A stretch of DNA of 64,000 nt, taken from NCBI RefSeq assembly GCF_900119315.1, contig NZ_LT827010.1:2699001-2763000 (forward strand). The letters run 5' to 3'. Origin of the DNA: Actinoplanes sp. SE50/110. Lineage in GTDB: Bacteria > Actinomycetota > Actinomycetes > Mycobacteriales > Micromonosporaceae. Below, piece by piece: positions 35,424 to 43,605 of the stretch (position 1 is its first letter; every line of letters begins with the position of its first letter). Position numbers and translations under genes: made by a program. The notes beneath the pieces are model-generated. The model saw nothing but the letters and a program-made list of their open reading frames with translations, did no database searches and was not told where the DNA came from.

Positions 35424-36433
35424 AGTTCCTGCTGCTCAGCCTGATCACGCACTTCGACCGGGAGAAGAGCCCGGCGCAGCGGCTGCGCGAGGTGGTCGAC
35501 GCGGCCGTGCTCGGCGAACAGCTCGGCTATGACGGCTTCGCCGTCGGGGAGCGGCACGAGCGGCCCTTCCTGTCCTCGTCGCCGCCGGTCGTGCTCAGTC
35601 ACATCGCCGCGAAGACCTCGACGATCGAGCTGTGGACCGGGGTGACCACGCTCAGCCTGCTCGACCCGGTGCGCGCCTTCGAGGACTACAGCACCCTGGA
35701 CAACCTGTCCGGCGGGCGCCTGCAGCTGATCGTCGGCAAGGGCAACGGCGCCGCGCAGGCCCAGCTGTTCCACGTCACCGTCGACGACCAGTGGGAGCGC
35801 CAGCGGGAGAGCTACGAACTGTTCCGCCGGCTCTGGCGCGAACCGAAAGTGACCTGGGAGGGTAGGTTCCGGCCCTCGCTCACCGATGCGGAGACCTGGC
35901 CGCGCCCGCTGCAGCAGCCGATCACCGTGTGGCACGGCAGCGCCACCAGCAGGGCCTCGGTCGAGCTGGCGGCGCGGTACGGGGATCCGCTGTTCTCCGC
36001 CAATGTCACCAATCCCGTCGACCCGTACGCCCAATTGATTGATTTCTATCGGGAGAGGTGGGCCTTCCACGGCCATGACCCGGCGAAGATCCGGATCGGG
36101 GCGGGCAGCGCCGGCTTCTACGTCACCCGCACCTCGCAGGAGGCGCTCGACGTGTACCGGCCGATCTGGCAGGCCCGGATCGACCAGTTCCGCAAGGTCG
36201 GCGTCGAGCCGGTCTTCCCCACCATCGAGGACGCGATCGAGCGCAGCTCGGCGCTGATCGGCAGCCCCCAGCAGATCATCGACAAGGTGCACCGCTACCA
36301 CGAACGGTTCGGCCACGAGGTGACCCACCTGGCCGCCGACACCGAAGGTCTGACCGAGAAACAACAGCGCGCCAGCCTGGAACTGTTCGCCAGTGAGGTC
36401 GCGCCCGTGCTGCGCCAGCTGAAAGGGTGGTAA
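35420..36433 (+). CDS. LLM class flavin-dependent oxidoreductase (third)
   Basis: 337-aa luciferase-like protein: YDGFAVGERHERPFLSSSPPVVLSHIAAKTS in family position, LDNLSGGRLQLIVGKGN, ITVWHGSATSRASVELAARYG, and a C-terminal LIGSPQQIIDKVHRYHERFGHE. The GTG start is within the previous stop (GTGA). The YxxFAVGERH pattern is seen in flavin-dependent (alkanal-type) members. Substrate is unknown but should match the operon's transported compound. Confidence 0.9.
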   Translation: MKFLLLSLITHFDREKSPAQRLREVVDAAVLGEQLGYDGFAVGERHERPFLSSSPPVVLSHIAAKTSTIELWTGVTTLSLLDPVRAFEDYSTLDNLSGGRLQLIVGKGNGAAQAQLFHVTVDDQWERQRESYELFRRLWREPKVTWEGRFRPSLTDAETWPRPLQQPITVWHGSATSRASVELAARYGDPLFSANVTNPVDPYAQLIDFYRERWAFHGHDPAKIRIGAGSAGFYVTRTSQEALDVYRPIWQARIDQFRKVGVEPVFPTIEDAIERSSALIGSPQQIIDKVHRYHERFGHEVTHLAADTEGLTEKQQRASLELFASEVAPVLRQLKGW

Positions 36434-36439
36434 CCGCCG

Positions 36440-37555
36440 ATGCCCGTACCCCTGTCAATCCTGGACCTGGCCCCGCTGGTCTCCGGCGGCGACGTCGGCG
36501 ACGCCCTGCGCCGCACCCTGGACCTGGCGCGCAGCGCCGAACAGTTCGGCTACCACCGGTACTGGGTCGCCGAACACCACTTCACCCCGGGCGTCGCCTC
36601 CGCACAGCCGGCCCTGCTGCTCGGTCAGATCGCCGCGGTCACCTCCCGGATCCGGCTCGGCTCCGGCGCGGTGCAGACCGGCCACCAGACCGCACTGTCC
36701 ATCGTGGAGCAGTTCGGGCTGCTGGACGCGCTCTACCCGGGTCGGTTCGACCTGGGCCTGGGCCGCTCCGGGCAGGCCAAGAAGGAAGCCCTCGCCGGCT
36801 CTGCGGAAGAGACCGCTGAGGAGGTGACCGTCGTCGACGGGCTGCTGATCCCGAAGCCGTTCTCCTGGGCGCCGATCTTCGCCTCCGAACGCAGCGCCCT
36901 GATCGGCCGGCTCCTGCAGCAGCCCGGCGCCGAGCCGCTCGGCCTCGGCGAGATCCTCGACCAGATCACCGGCCTGCTCGCCGGCCCGTACGGCGACGGT
37001 AAAGGCGCCGAGGTCACCGCGGTGCCCGGCGCCGGCGCCGACGTCCAGCTGTGGCTGCTGGGCAGCAGCGGCGGCGAGAGCGCCCGCACGGCCGGCGCCC
37101 GGGGCCTGCCTTTCGTCGCCAATTACCACGTGGCCCCGGCCAAGGTGCTGGAGGCGGCGGCGGCCTACCGGGCGGCGTTCCGCCCGTCGGCCGCCCTGGC
37201 CGAGCCGTACCTGGTGGTCTCCGCCGACGTGGTCGTCGCCGAGGACGACGAGACCGCCCGCCGGCTGGCCGCGCCGTACCCGCTGTGGGTCCGCAGCATC
37301 CGCACCGGCGCCGGGGCGATCCCGTTCCCCAGCCCGGCGGAGGCGGCCGCGTTCGAGTGGACCGACCACGACCGCAAGCTGGTCGAGGACCGGGTCGCCA
37401 CCCAGTTCGTCGGCTCGCCGGCCACCGTCGCCGGCAGGCTGGACACGCTGCGCCGGGTGACCGGCGCCGACGAACTGCTGGTGACCACGATCACCCACGA
37501 CCACGCGGACCGGGTCCGCTCCTTCGAACTGCTGGCCAAGGAGTGGGCCGGCTAG
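36440..37555 (+). CDS. LLM class flavin-dependent oxidoreductase (fourth, MsnO8-like)
   Basis: 371-aa luciferase-like protein: PLSILDLAPLVSGG at the N-terminus, YHRYWVAEHHFTPGVASAQP, IRLGSGAVQTGHQTALSIVEQFGLLDALYPGRFDLGLGRS in family position, and WLLGSSGGESARTAGARGLPF. MsnO8-type members fit this length and the WVAEHH motif. It is the last gene of the transporter/monooxygenase operon; its stop overlaps that of the converging quinone oxidoreductase gene. Confidence 0.92.
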   Translation: MPVPLSILDLAPLVSGGDVGDALRRTLDLARSAEQFGYHRYWVAEHHFTPGVASAQPALLLGQIAAVTSRIRLGSGAVQTGHQTALSIVEQFGLLDALYPGRFDLGLGRSGQAKKEALAGSAEETAEEVTVVDGLLIPKPFSWAPIFASERSALIGRLLQQPGAEPLGLGEILDQITGLLAGPYGDGKGAEVTAVPGAGADVQLWLLGSSGGESARTAGARGLPFVANYHVAPAKVLEAAAAYRAAFRPSAALAEPYLVVSADVVVAEDDETARRLAAPYPLWVRSIRTGAGAIPFPSPAEAAAFEWTDHDRKLVEDRVATQFVGSPATVAGRLDTLRRVTGADELLVTTITHDHADRVRSFELLAKEWAG

Positions 37556-38493
37556 ACCTCCAGGACGAGCTTGCCGCGGGTGCGGCCGGTGGCCAGGCGG
37601 CGGTGTGCCTCTCCCGCCTCGGCCAGCGGCAGTACCCCGGCCACCTCCACCCGCACGTGGCCGGCCTCGATCAGCCCGGCGATCGCGCCCAGCGCCGCGC
37701 CGTCCGGCTCCACCAGGAACGGCACGGCGCGCTTGCCCTGCTCGGCGGCGGCCCGCGCGACGGCCGGCGCCACGCCGCCCGGCACCGCGATCAGCAGCCC
37801 GCCCGGTGCCAGCGCGGTCACCGAACGCAGCCCGGTGTCCTCGTCGCCGACCAGGTCCAGCACCAGGTCGGCCTCCTTGACGGCGTCCTCGAACCGGGTG
37901 GTCGTGTAGTCGATCACCTCGTCGGCGCCCAGCTCGCGCAGCCAGTCGTGGCGCGCCGCGCGGGCGGTGCCGATGACGTGCGCCCCGAGATGCCGGGCGA
38001 ACTGCACGGCGAAGTGGCCGACCCCACCGGCCGCCGCGTGGATCAGCACCCGCTGACCGGCGGTGACCGTGGTCGCGTCGGTCAGCGCCTGCCACGCGGT
38101 GAGCGCGGCCAGCGGCACCCCGGCCGCCTCGACGTGCGACAGGTTCGCGGGCTTGCGGGCGAACTGGCGCGACGGGGCGGTCACGTACTCGGCGTACGCG
38201 CCGGCCTGCCGCGGGAACCACGGCATGCCGTACACCTCGTCACCGGGCCGCAGGGTGTGCACGCCGAAGCCGGTCTCCTCGACCACCCCGGAGACGTCCC
38301 AGCCCAGGATGAACGGTGGCGCGCCGAGCACGCCGGCCATGCCGGCGCCCTCCCGGGTCTTGTGGTCGACCGGATTGACCCCGGCCGCGACCACCCGGAC
38401 CAGCACCTCGGTGGGCAGCGGACGGGGCTTCGGCGCCTCGGCCAGGTGCAGGACCGACGGATCCCCGAACTCGTGCTGCGTGACGACGCGCAT
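37552..38493 (-). CDS. NAD(P)-dependent zinc-less alcohol dehydrogenase / quinone oxidoreductase
   Basis: 313-aa MDR-superfamily enzyme: MRVVTQHEFGDPSVL, GVNPVDHKTREGAGMAG, FILGWDVSGVVEETG, the nucleotide-binding VLIHAAAGGVGHFAVQFARHLGAHVIGTA and C-terminal GRTRGKLVLEV. Zinc-ligand cysteines are absent, as in quinone oxidoreductases. It is divergent from an HxlR regulator with palindromes between them, a pairing common for electrophile/quinone stress. Confidence 0.92.
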   Translation of the reverse strand: MRVVTQHEFGDPSVLHLAEAPKPRPLPTEVLVRVVAAGVNPVDHKTREGAGMAGVLGAPPFILGWDVSGVVEETGFGVHTLRPGDEVYGMPWFPRQAGAYAEYVTAPSRQFARKPANLSHVEAAGVPLAALTAWQALTDATTVTAGQRVLIHAAAGGVGHFAVQFARHLGAHVIGTARAARHDWLRELGADEVIDYTTTRFEDAVKEADLVLDLVGDEDTGLRSVTALAPGGLLIAVPGGVAPAVARAAAEQGKRAVPFLVEPDGAALGAIAGLIEAGHVRVEVAGVLPLAEAGEAHRRLATGRTRGKLVLEV

Positions 38494-38540
38494 GACGACC
38501 TTCTTTCTCTCTGGGTCAGGGCTCCGAAGCTATCCGCAGG

Positions 38541-38584
38541 GTGGTAGTTACCCGCAAGGGCGACTACTATCCTTTGGTAACCAA
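38541..38584. promoter_or_regulatory. HxlR operator candidates in the divergent promoter
   Basis: Two dyads. GTAGT...ACTAC spans about 38543-38566, and the perfect palindrome TTGGTAACCAA lies at 38574-38584. They occupy the gap between the oxidoreductase start (38493) and the regulator's AAGGAGG. GGTAAC-type dyads fit HxlR/YodB-like autoregulation; binding is inferred. Confidence 0.45.
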
Positions 38585-38597
38585 GGAGGCCAGGCTG

Positions 38598-38957
38598 ATG
38601 ACCGCGGTGTGCCCGACCGGCGAGCACGACAAGCACGACGTCTTCGCCGAGCTCTGCCCCTGCCGGGGGCTGCTCGACCTGATCGCCAACAAGTGGACGA
38701 CCCTGGCGGTCGGCGCGCTCGAGGGCGGCCCGCTGCGCTTCGGTGTGCTGCAGCGGCACCTGGAGGGGATCAGCCCCAAGGTCCTCACCCAGACGCTGCG
38801 CCGGATGGAGGATGCCGGCCTGCTCACCCGCACCGTCTATCCCGCGGTCCCGCTGCACGTCGAATATGAGCTGACCGCGGTCGGCCGCAGCCTGGTCACC
38901 CCGCTGCGCGGCCTGCGCGACTGGGCCGAGCGGTACCTGCACGAGCTGCAGCTCTAG
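38598..38957 (+). CDS. HxlR-family (MarR/DUF24-like) transcriptional regulator
   Basis: 119-aa winged-helix regulator: CPCRGLLDLIANKWTTLAVGAL, LRFGVLQRHLEGISPKVLTQTLRRMEDAGLLTR (two segments), VEYELTAVGRSLVTPL. A conserved N-terminal cysteine lies before the DNA-binding core (CPC), as in redox/electrophile-sensing HxlR proteins. ATG 38598 has AAGGAGG at about 8 bp; an in-frame GTG at 38541 overlaps the operator region. It probably controls the divergent quinone oxidoreductase. Confidence 0.93.
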   Translation: MTAVCPTGEHDKHDVFAELCPCRGLLDLIANKWTTLAVGALEGGPLRFGVLQRHLEGISPKVLTQTLRRMEDAGLLTRTVYPAVPLHVEYELTAVGRSLVTPLRGLRDWAERYLHELQL

Positions 38958-38981
38958 AGAACCCGGCGATCGGGTAACGGG

Positions 38982-39854
38982 GTGTCCGTGAGCGAAACAC
39001 GTTGGTGGCAGTCGGGCCGCCGTGCCGGTTGGTGGGCGCACCTGGTCCGGGCCGGGAAGCGGTACGACGAGGCGGACGGGGGCCGGCTCGCCGCGGCGGT
39101 CACCTACTACTCCTTCTTCGCCACCTTCTCGCTCGGACTGCTCGGCTTCGCGATCTTCGGTTTCGTGCTCGACGACCAGGCGGTACTGCACGCGGCGCAG
39201 CGATACGCCGCACAGAACCTGCCCCACGTCGACGTGCAGTCGTTTCGCGACGCCCGCAACACCGTCGGCGTCATCGCCTTCATCGGCCTTCCGGTCTCCG
39301 GCTGGTTCTGGGTGGACGTGCTGCGCTCGTCGATCCGCCGGATGTGGCGGTTGCCGGAGTACCCGGGGCGGCTCGTCGTCCGCATCCTCGTCGACATGCT
39401 GGTGCTGGCCGGCCTGGGGGTGCTGCTGAGCGGGTCGCTCGCGATCGCCTACGAGACGTCGGTGATCGTGAACCGGGTGATCGTCGCCGCCGGCGCCGGC
39501 ACCACGCCGTCGCGGGTGGTGGTGTCGGCCGTCGGGCTGCTCTCCGGCCTGACGGTGAACGCCCTGCTGGCCACCGCCCTGCTGACCGGGCTGCCCCGGA
39601 TCCGGATGCCGTGGCGTCGCGTGCTCGGCCCGGCCGTGCTGGTGGCGGCCGGATTCGAATTCCTCACCACGCTAGGCCGCGTCTACGTCGAGCGCACCCA
39701 GACGAATCCCACCTACCACCTGGTCGCCGGATCGGTCGGCCTGCTGGTCTTCCTCAACGCGGTCAATCAGCTGGTCCTGTTCGCCGCGGCGCTGACCGCC
39801 ACCAGCGAGACCGGCCACGCCGGCGATCTGGCCGCCGAGCCTCAGCTTTCCTGA
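38982..39854 (+). CDS. YihY/BrkB-family membrane protein
   Basis: 290-aa integral membrane protein with about six hydrophobic helices. The family signature RLAAAVTYYSFFATFSLGLLGFAIFGFVL sits near residues 35-63, and the C-terminal LNAVNQLVLFAAALTATSE is also typical. Once called RNase BN or BrkB, this family has no settled function; transport is suspected. GTG 38982 is the longest start; GTG 38988 has a GGGG at 6 bp and is equally likely. The 3' end overlaps the converging PadR gene by 13 bp. Confidence 0.88.
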   Translation: MSVSETRWWQSGRRAGWWAHLVRAGKRYDEADGGRLAAAVTYYSFFATFSLGLLGFAIFGFVLDDQAVLHAAQRYAAQNLPHVDVQSFRDARNTVGVIAFIGLPVSGWFWVDVLRSSIRRMWRLPEYPGRLVVRILVDMLVLAGLGVLLSGSLAIAYETSVIVNRVIVAAGAGTTPSRVVVSAVGLLSGLTVNALLATALLTGLPRIRMPWRRVLGPAVLVAAGFEFLTTLGRVYVERTQTNPTYHLVAGSVGLLVFLNAVNQLVLFAAALTATSETGHAGDLAAEPQLS

Positions 39855-40405
39855 CCCGGCCACGCGAGGGCCCCGGAGCGGGTGCGCCGGGCGGTCGCGT
39901 CCAGCCAGGCGTGCTCCCGCTGAAGCTGGTCGCGGTAGAAGTGGATCTCGATCATGTGCAGTTCCGGGACACCCGTGGCCGCGTCGAGAGCGTGCGCGAG
40001 CCGTTCCTGTTCATGGTGGACGCGGCCGGCCCGGATCTCCAGGGTCGCAGCCGCCGCATCCGGGGTCAGGATCCCGAGGTAGGCCAGCGCGGTCAGGAAG
40101 GCGGTGCGGTCGCCGAGGGCGCCGTCCCGGATCTCCCGCTCCACCCGCTCGGCCAGGGCCTGCCGCCCCGCGGGGGTCAGCCGGAACTCCTGCCGATCGG
40201 TCCCGACCGGCGTCGGGCGCAGCCAGCCGGCGTCGACGAGCGTGTTCAGCAGCGTGTAGACGGTCGAGTTCCGGACGCCGAGATAGGTGTAGCGCGACCG
40301 CAGCTCGCTGAACAGGGCGTAGGCGTGCCGGGGGCGCTCGGCCAGCAGCCCGAGGATGGGCAGCACGAGCGGGTTCGCGAGCGCGTTGGTCGGCACCCGG
40401 TCCAC
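39842..40405 (-). CDS. PadR-family transcriptional regulator
   Basis: 187-aa protein. The N-terminal PadR winged helix is PLVLPILGLLAERPRHAYALFSELRSRYTYLGVRNSTVYTLLNTLVDAGWLRP (seen as NSTVYTLLNTLVDAGWL core), and FRLTPAGRQAL closes the wing. The C-terminal helices resemble PadR-C/Vir (FLTALAYLGILTPDAAAATLE, RVHHEQERL). It is divergent from a glycosidase gene, with two CCGTATACGG palindromes between them. Confidence 0.92.
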   Translation of the reverse strand: MDRVPTNALANPLVLPILGLLAERPRHAYALFSELRSRYTYLGVRNSTVYTLLNTLVDAGWLRPTPVGTDRQEFRLTPAGRQALAERVEREIRDGALGDRTAFLTALAYLGILTPDAAAATLEIRAGRVHHEQERLAHALDAATGVPELHMIEIHFYRDQLQREHAWLDATARRTRSGALAWPGQES

Positions 40406-40419
40406 GGTAGCGAAGTCAC

Positions 40420-40456
40420 CCGTATACGGCTATGGTGACGACCTATCCGTATACGG
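40420..40456. promoter_or_regulatory. Twin PadR operators CCGTATACGG
   Basis: Perfect 10-bp palindromes at 40420-40429 and 40447-40456, 27 bp centre to centre, each followed by CTA. They lie between the divergent PadR start (40405) and the glycosidase GTG (40474). The second is immediately before the glycosidase Shine-Dalgarno (GAGGAGGG). Strong candidates for autoregulation and repression of the neighbour. Confidence 0.65.
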
Positions 40457-40473
40457 CTAGTGAGGAGGGCGCC

Positions 40474-41406
40474 GTGTGGTACGGCATCTGGCCCGGAGTG
40501 GTCGCGGCTGACCTGGTGGACCTGACGCCGCTGGCGACACCGCCGGAGGACGTGGCGCGCACGAGCGTCGCCCTCGACCGGCTGCAGGGTGGCGCGGCGT
40601 CGTTCTACATCCGCTGCTATCGGCACTACCGGGGCGCGGCCGCCTCGGAACCGGGCGGGGACCCGGCGCCGGCCGACCCCGGGCGGTACACCGGGCGCGG
40701 GCGGCTGATCGACCTGGTGGCCTGCTATCGCGCCACCGCGCCCGACCCGGCGGGCTACGCGGAGTTCGTCCGCCGGGCGGTTCGCGACGTCGCCGGGTGG
40801 GGTGGCGGAAAGGTGCAGGTGGGCGAGGAGCTCAATGTGCCCGCTCCGCTGGACGGTGGCTTTCCCGGTTGCTTCGAGGCGGTCGCCGCCGGCGTGGCCG
40901 CCGGGCTCGACGAACGCGATCGTCTCGGCGCGGCCGTGGCGATCGGCGTGAACGGCGCCGGCGTCGCCGACCCGGCGTTCTGGGCCAGGATGACCGGCGC
41001 CCTGGGGCCGGTCTCGACCGCTCGGCTCGACTTCGTCGGCCTGGACATGTTCCCCGACGTCTTCCGTCCGATCCCGGAGGACGACATCGGGGCCGGCGTG
41101 CGGTTCCTCGTCCGGACTCTGCGCCGGGTCACCCGCGACGCCGGGATCTCCGGGCGCACACCGCTGCACGTGACCGAGACCGGCTGGCCCACCGGCCGTG
41201 CCCGGGACGAGGCGAAGCAGGCGCGCGTGCTGCGGGCCGTCGCCGAGGCGGTGCTCGCGACCGGTGAGGTCAGCGTGTACGAACTGTTCTCGCTCCGGGA
41301 CGGGATCAGCGACGGCGGCTGGCAGAACGGGTTCGGGCTGCTGCGCGACGACTATCGTCCGAAACCGGCCTACGACGTGGTACGGCGGCTCATCGCCACC
41401 TCGTGA
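40474..41406 (+). CDS. Glycoside hydrolase-like protein, clan GH-A fold
   Basis: 310-aa protein without signal peptide. KVQVGEELNVPAPLDGG supplies an acid/base Glu next to Asn (clan A pattern), and PLHVTETGWPTGRARDEAKQARVLRAV supplies the nucleophile Glu in a GH17/GH53-like setting (core TETGWPTG). The C-terminal GGWQNGFGLLRDDYRPKPAYDVVRRL is common in such enzymes. GTG 40474 has GAGGAGGG at 6 bp; an in-frame ATG at 40432 lies inside the operators. Substrate unknown. Confidence 0.7.
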   Translation: MWYGIWPGVVAADLVDLTPLATPPEDVARTSVALDRLQGGAASFYIRCYRHYRGAAASEPGGDPAPADPGRYTGRGRLIDLVACYRATAPDPAGYAEFVRRAVRDVAGWGGGKVQVGEELNVPAPLDGGFPGCFEAVAAGVAAGLDERDRLGAAVAIGVNGAGVADPAFWARMTGALGPVSTARLDFVGLDMFPDVFRPIPEDDIGAGVRFLVRTLRRVTRDAGISGRTPLHVTETGWPTGRARDEAKQARVLRAVAEAVLATGEVSVYELFSLRDGISDGGWQNGFGLLRDDYRPKPAYDVVRRLIATS

Positions 41407-41409
41407 CGG

Positions 41410-42384
41410 CTACCGGGTGCGGGTGGTGCCGTGCGCGGCGAACGAGCGGCGGTCGCCCCGCCAGGCGGTGCGCGGGGCGACCGACTCCAGGGTGGCCAGG
41501 TCGGCGGGCGTGAGGGTGAGCCGGGCGGCGGCCGCGTTCTCGGCGACCCGGGCCGGATCGCGGGTGCCGGGGATCGGGACCACGTCGTCACCCTGGGCGT
41601 GCAGCCAGGCGAGGGCGAGCTGGCCGACCGTCACGTCGTACGACCGGGCCACCTCCCGGAGAGCCTCGACCAGCGTGCGGTTGCCCTTGAGCTCGGGGCC
41701 GGCGAAGCGCGGGTCGCCGGCCCGGAAGTCGCCGGGGGCGAACGGGCCGGCCGGCAGCGCGCCGGTGAGCAGGCCGCGGCCGAGCGGGCTGTAGGCGACC
41801 AGGCCGGCGCCGCCCGCGCGGGCCGCCGGGACGATGTCGTCCTCCGGCTCGCGCCAGGCCAGGGACCACTCCGTCTGCACCGCCGCGATCGGGTGCACCG
41901 CGCGGGCCGCGGCGAACCGCTCCGGACCCACCTCGGACAGGCCCAGGTGGCGCACCTTGCCGGCGGCGACCAGCTCAGCCATCGCGCCGACCGTGTCCGC
42001 GATCGGCACCCGCGGGTCGGCGCGGTGCAGGTAGTACAGGTCGATCACGTCGGTGCCGAGCCGGCGCAGCGACGCTTCGCAGTAGCCGGCGACCCGGTCC
42101 GGGTGGGCGTCGAGGCGCACGCCGTCGTCGCCGCGGACGATGCCGAACTTGGTGGCCAGCAGCACCCGGTCGCGGCGGCCGGCGACGGCCCGGCCGACCA
42201 GCCGCTCGTTGTGCCCGGCGCCGTAACTCATCGCGGTGTCCAGCAAGGTCACCCCGTGCTCCAGCGCCGCCCGTATGGTGAGGATCGAGGAATCGTCGTC
42301 GGCCGGCCCGTACGCCTGGGAGAACCCCATGCAGCCGAGGCCGATCGCCGAGCAGGTCAGGGTGCCGAGCTTCGCGGTGGGCAT
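41410..42384 (-). CDS. Aldo/keto reductase
   Basis: 324-aa NADPH-dependent TIM-barrel reductase. LGTLTCSAIGLGCMGFSQAYG opens it. Catalytic residues are visible: Asp and Tyr in TLLDTAMSYGAGHNE, Lys in LLATKFG, His in YYLHRADP. VVPIPGTRDPARVAENAAAARLTL is the cofactor-binding C-terminus. The ATG at 42384 precedes a LysR gene reading the other way, its probable regulator. Confidence 0.93.
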   Translation of the reverse strand: MPTAKLGTLTCSAIGLGCMGFSQAYGPADDDSSILTIRAALEHGVTLLDTAMSYGAGHNERLVGRAVAGRRDRVLLATKFGIVRGDDGVRLDAHPDRVAGYCEASLRRLGTDVIDLYYLHRADPRVPIADTVGAMAELVAAGKVRHLGLSEVGPERFAAARAVHPIAAVQTEWSLAWREPEDDIVPAARAGGAGLVAYSPLGRGLLTGALPAGPFAPGDFRAGDPRFAGPELKGNRTLVEALREVARSYDVTVGQLALAWLHAQGDDVVPIPGTRDPARVAENAAAARLTLTPADLATLESVAPRTAWRGDRRSFAAHGTTRTR

Positions 42385-42438
42385 GACCCCAGACTGGTAT
42401 CCGACGATTGATATGTCCAAGACACGTTCCCGATGGCA

Positions 42439-42459
42439 TTCATCGTGCGCCACGATGAA
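42439..42459. promoter_or_regulatory. LysR box (ATC-N9-GAT) between LysR and aldo/keto reductase genes
   Basis: TTCATCGT and ACGATGAA are perfect 8-bp inverted arms spaced by GCGCC, containing ATC-N9-GAT, the classical LysR recognition pattern. The site ends 3 bp before the preferred GTG start of the LysR gene, consistent with autoregulation, and argues against the ATG at 42433. Confidence 0.6.
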
Positions 42460-42462
42460 CGG

Positions 42463-43377
42463 GTGGAGCTTCGACAACTCAGCTACGTGGAGGCGGTGGC
42501 CCGGTACGGCGGGTTCACCCGGGCGGCGGAACGTCTGCACGTCGCCCAGTCGGCGGTCTCCGCACAGATCCGGGCCCTGGAGGCCGAGCTCGGCGTGACC
42601 CTGTTCGCCCGTACCACCCGGCGGGTCGCGCTCACTCCGGCCGGCGAGATGTTCGTCGCCCGGGCCCGCCGCATCCTCGCCGAGTTGGACGGCGCCCGCC
42701 TCGAGATGGGCGAGATCACCACGGTGGTCACCGGCCGGGTCACCGTCGGCGCCACCTCGGTGCTCGGCAACTACGACCTGCCGGCCGCCCTCGCCCGCTT
42801 CCACGACCGGTTTCCCGGCATCGCCCTGCGGCTGCGTTCCGGCCTGGTCACCGGGCTGCTCGGCGCCCTCGACAGCGGCGAGTTGGACCTGGTCGTCGGG
42901 CCGGTGCACGCCGACCTGCCACCCCGCTTCGAAGCTCTGCCGCTCGCCGACGAACAGCTGGTGCTGGCCCTGCCGGTCGGGCATCCGCTCAGCGGCACCG
43001 GCCGGCTCACCCTGGGCGAGTTCCGCGACGAGCCGTTCGTCTGCCTGTCCGAGGGCAGCGGCCTGCGCTGGATCCTCGACGACGCGGCCCGCACCGCCGG
43101 CTTCGCACCCCGGGTGCAATTCGAGACGCACAGTCCGCGCAGCATCCGGGAGCTGGTCGCCGCCGGCCTCGGGGTGGCGCTGCTGGCCCGCTCGGTGGCC
43201 GAACAGGAGCAGGGCCCGGCCATCACGGTCCGCCACCTGCACGCGCCGCCGGCCCATCCGCCGATCGGGGTGATCCACCACCGGGACCGGCCGCTGACCC
43301 CCGCGGTCCAGGCCTGCCGACACTGCCTGCTGGACCTGGTCCCGCAGCGTGGCACTCACCCGGCCGCGGTGGAATAG
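42463..43377 (+). CDS. LysR-family transcriptional regulator
   Basis: 304-aa regulator. Helix-turn-helix: LRQLSYVEAVARYGGFTRAAERLHVAQSAVSAQIRALEAELGVTLFARTTRRVALTPAG in canonical spacing (core AAERLHVAQSAVSAQIRALE). The effector domain follows (VTVGATSVLGNYDLPAALARFHDRFPGI). GTG 42463 gives the family's VELRQL start. Divergent from the aldo/keto reductase with an intervening LysR box. Confidence 0.93.
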   Translation: MELRQLSYVEAVARYGGFTRAAERLHVAQSAVSAQIRALEAELGVTLFARTTRRVALTPAGEMFVARARRILAELDGARLEMGEITTVVTGRVTVGATSVLGNYDLPAALARFHDRFPGIALRLRSGLVTGLLGALDSGELDLVVGPVHADLPPRFEALPLADEQLVLALPVGHPLSGTGRLTLGEFRDEPFVCLSEGSGLRWILDDAARTAGFAPRVQFETHSPRSIRELVAAGLGVALLARSVAEQEQGPAITVRHLHAPPAHPPIGVIHHRDRPLTPAVQACRHCLLDLVPQRGTHPAAVE

Positions 43378-43605
43378 GCCGCCGTCTACTCACTGTGATG
43401 ATCGCCGTTTCGGGGATGTTCATGGCGCCGCCCAAAAGATTGCCTTTTTACCCAGGATTTCGATTGTTAAACCGGCACGTGAAAGAGGCTTCTGCGACAT
43501 GCGATGTGCATATGCAGACTGCAGGCAGCGTTGTGAATACTGCGCTAGGCTCAATTCACCGATGGTTGAACTCGGACAGTTTTAACGGAGAGTAGTGGGG
43601 CCGGT
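43378..43605. promoter_or_regulatory. A/T-rich non-coding region before the XRE/DUF5753 gene
   Basis: This 228-bp stretch is markedly A/T-rich against its surroundings (CCTTTTTACCC, GATTGTTAAAC, GACAGTTTTAACGG). It holds small dyads such as TGCATATGCA at about 43508-43517. Short reading frames here show no Shine-Dalgarno or recognisable protein. It is probably a regulated promoter for the downstream regulator gene. Confidence 0.4.

Noticed and set aside
43395-43595. Small genes in the A/T-rich gap before the DUF5753 gene
   Set aside because: Two overlapping frames lack Shine-Dalgarno sequences, a coding-type third-position bias and recognisable features; a regulatory region is more likely.
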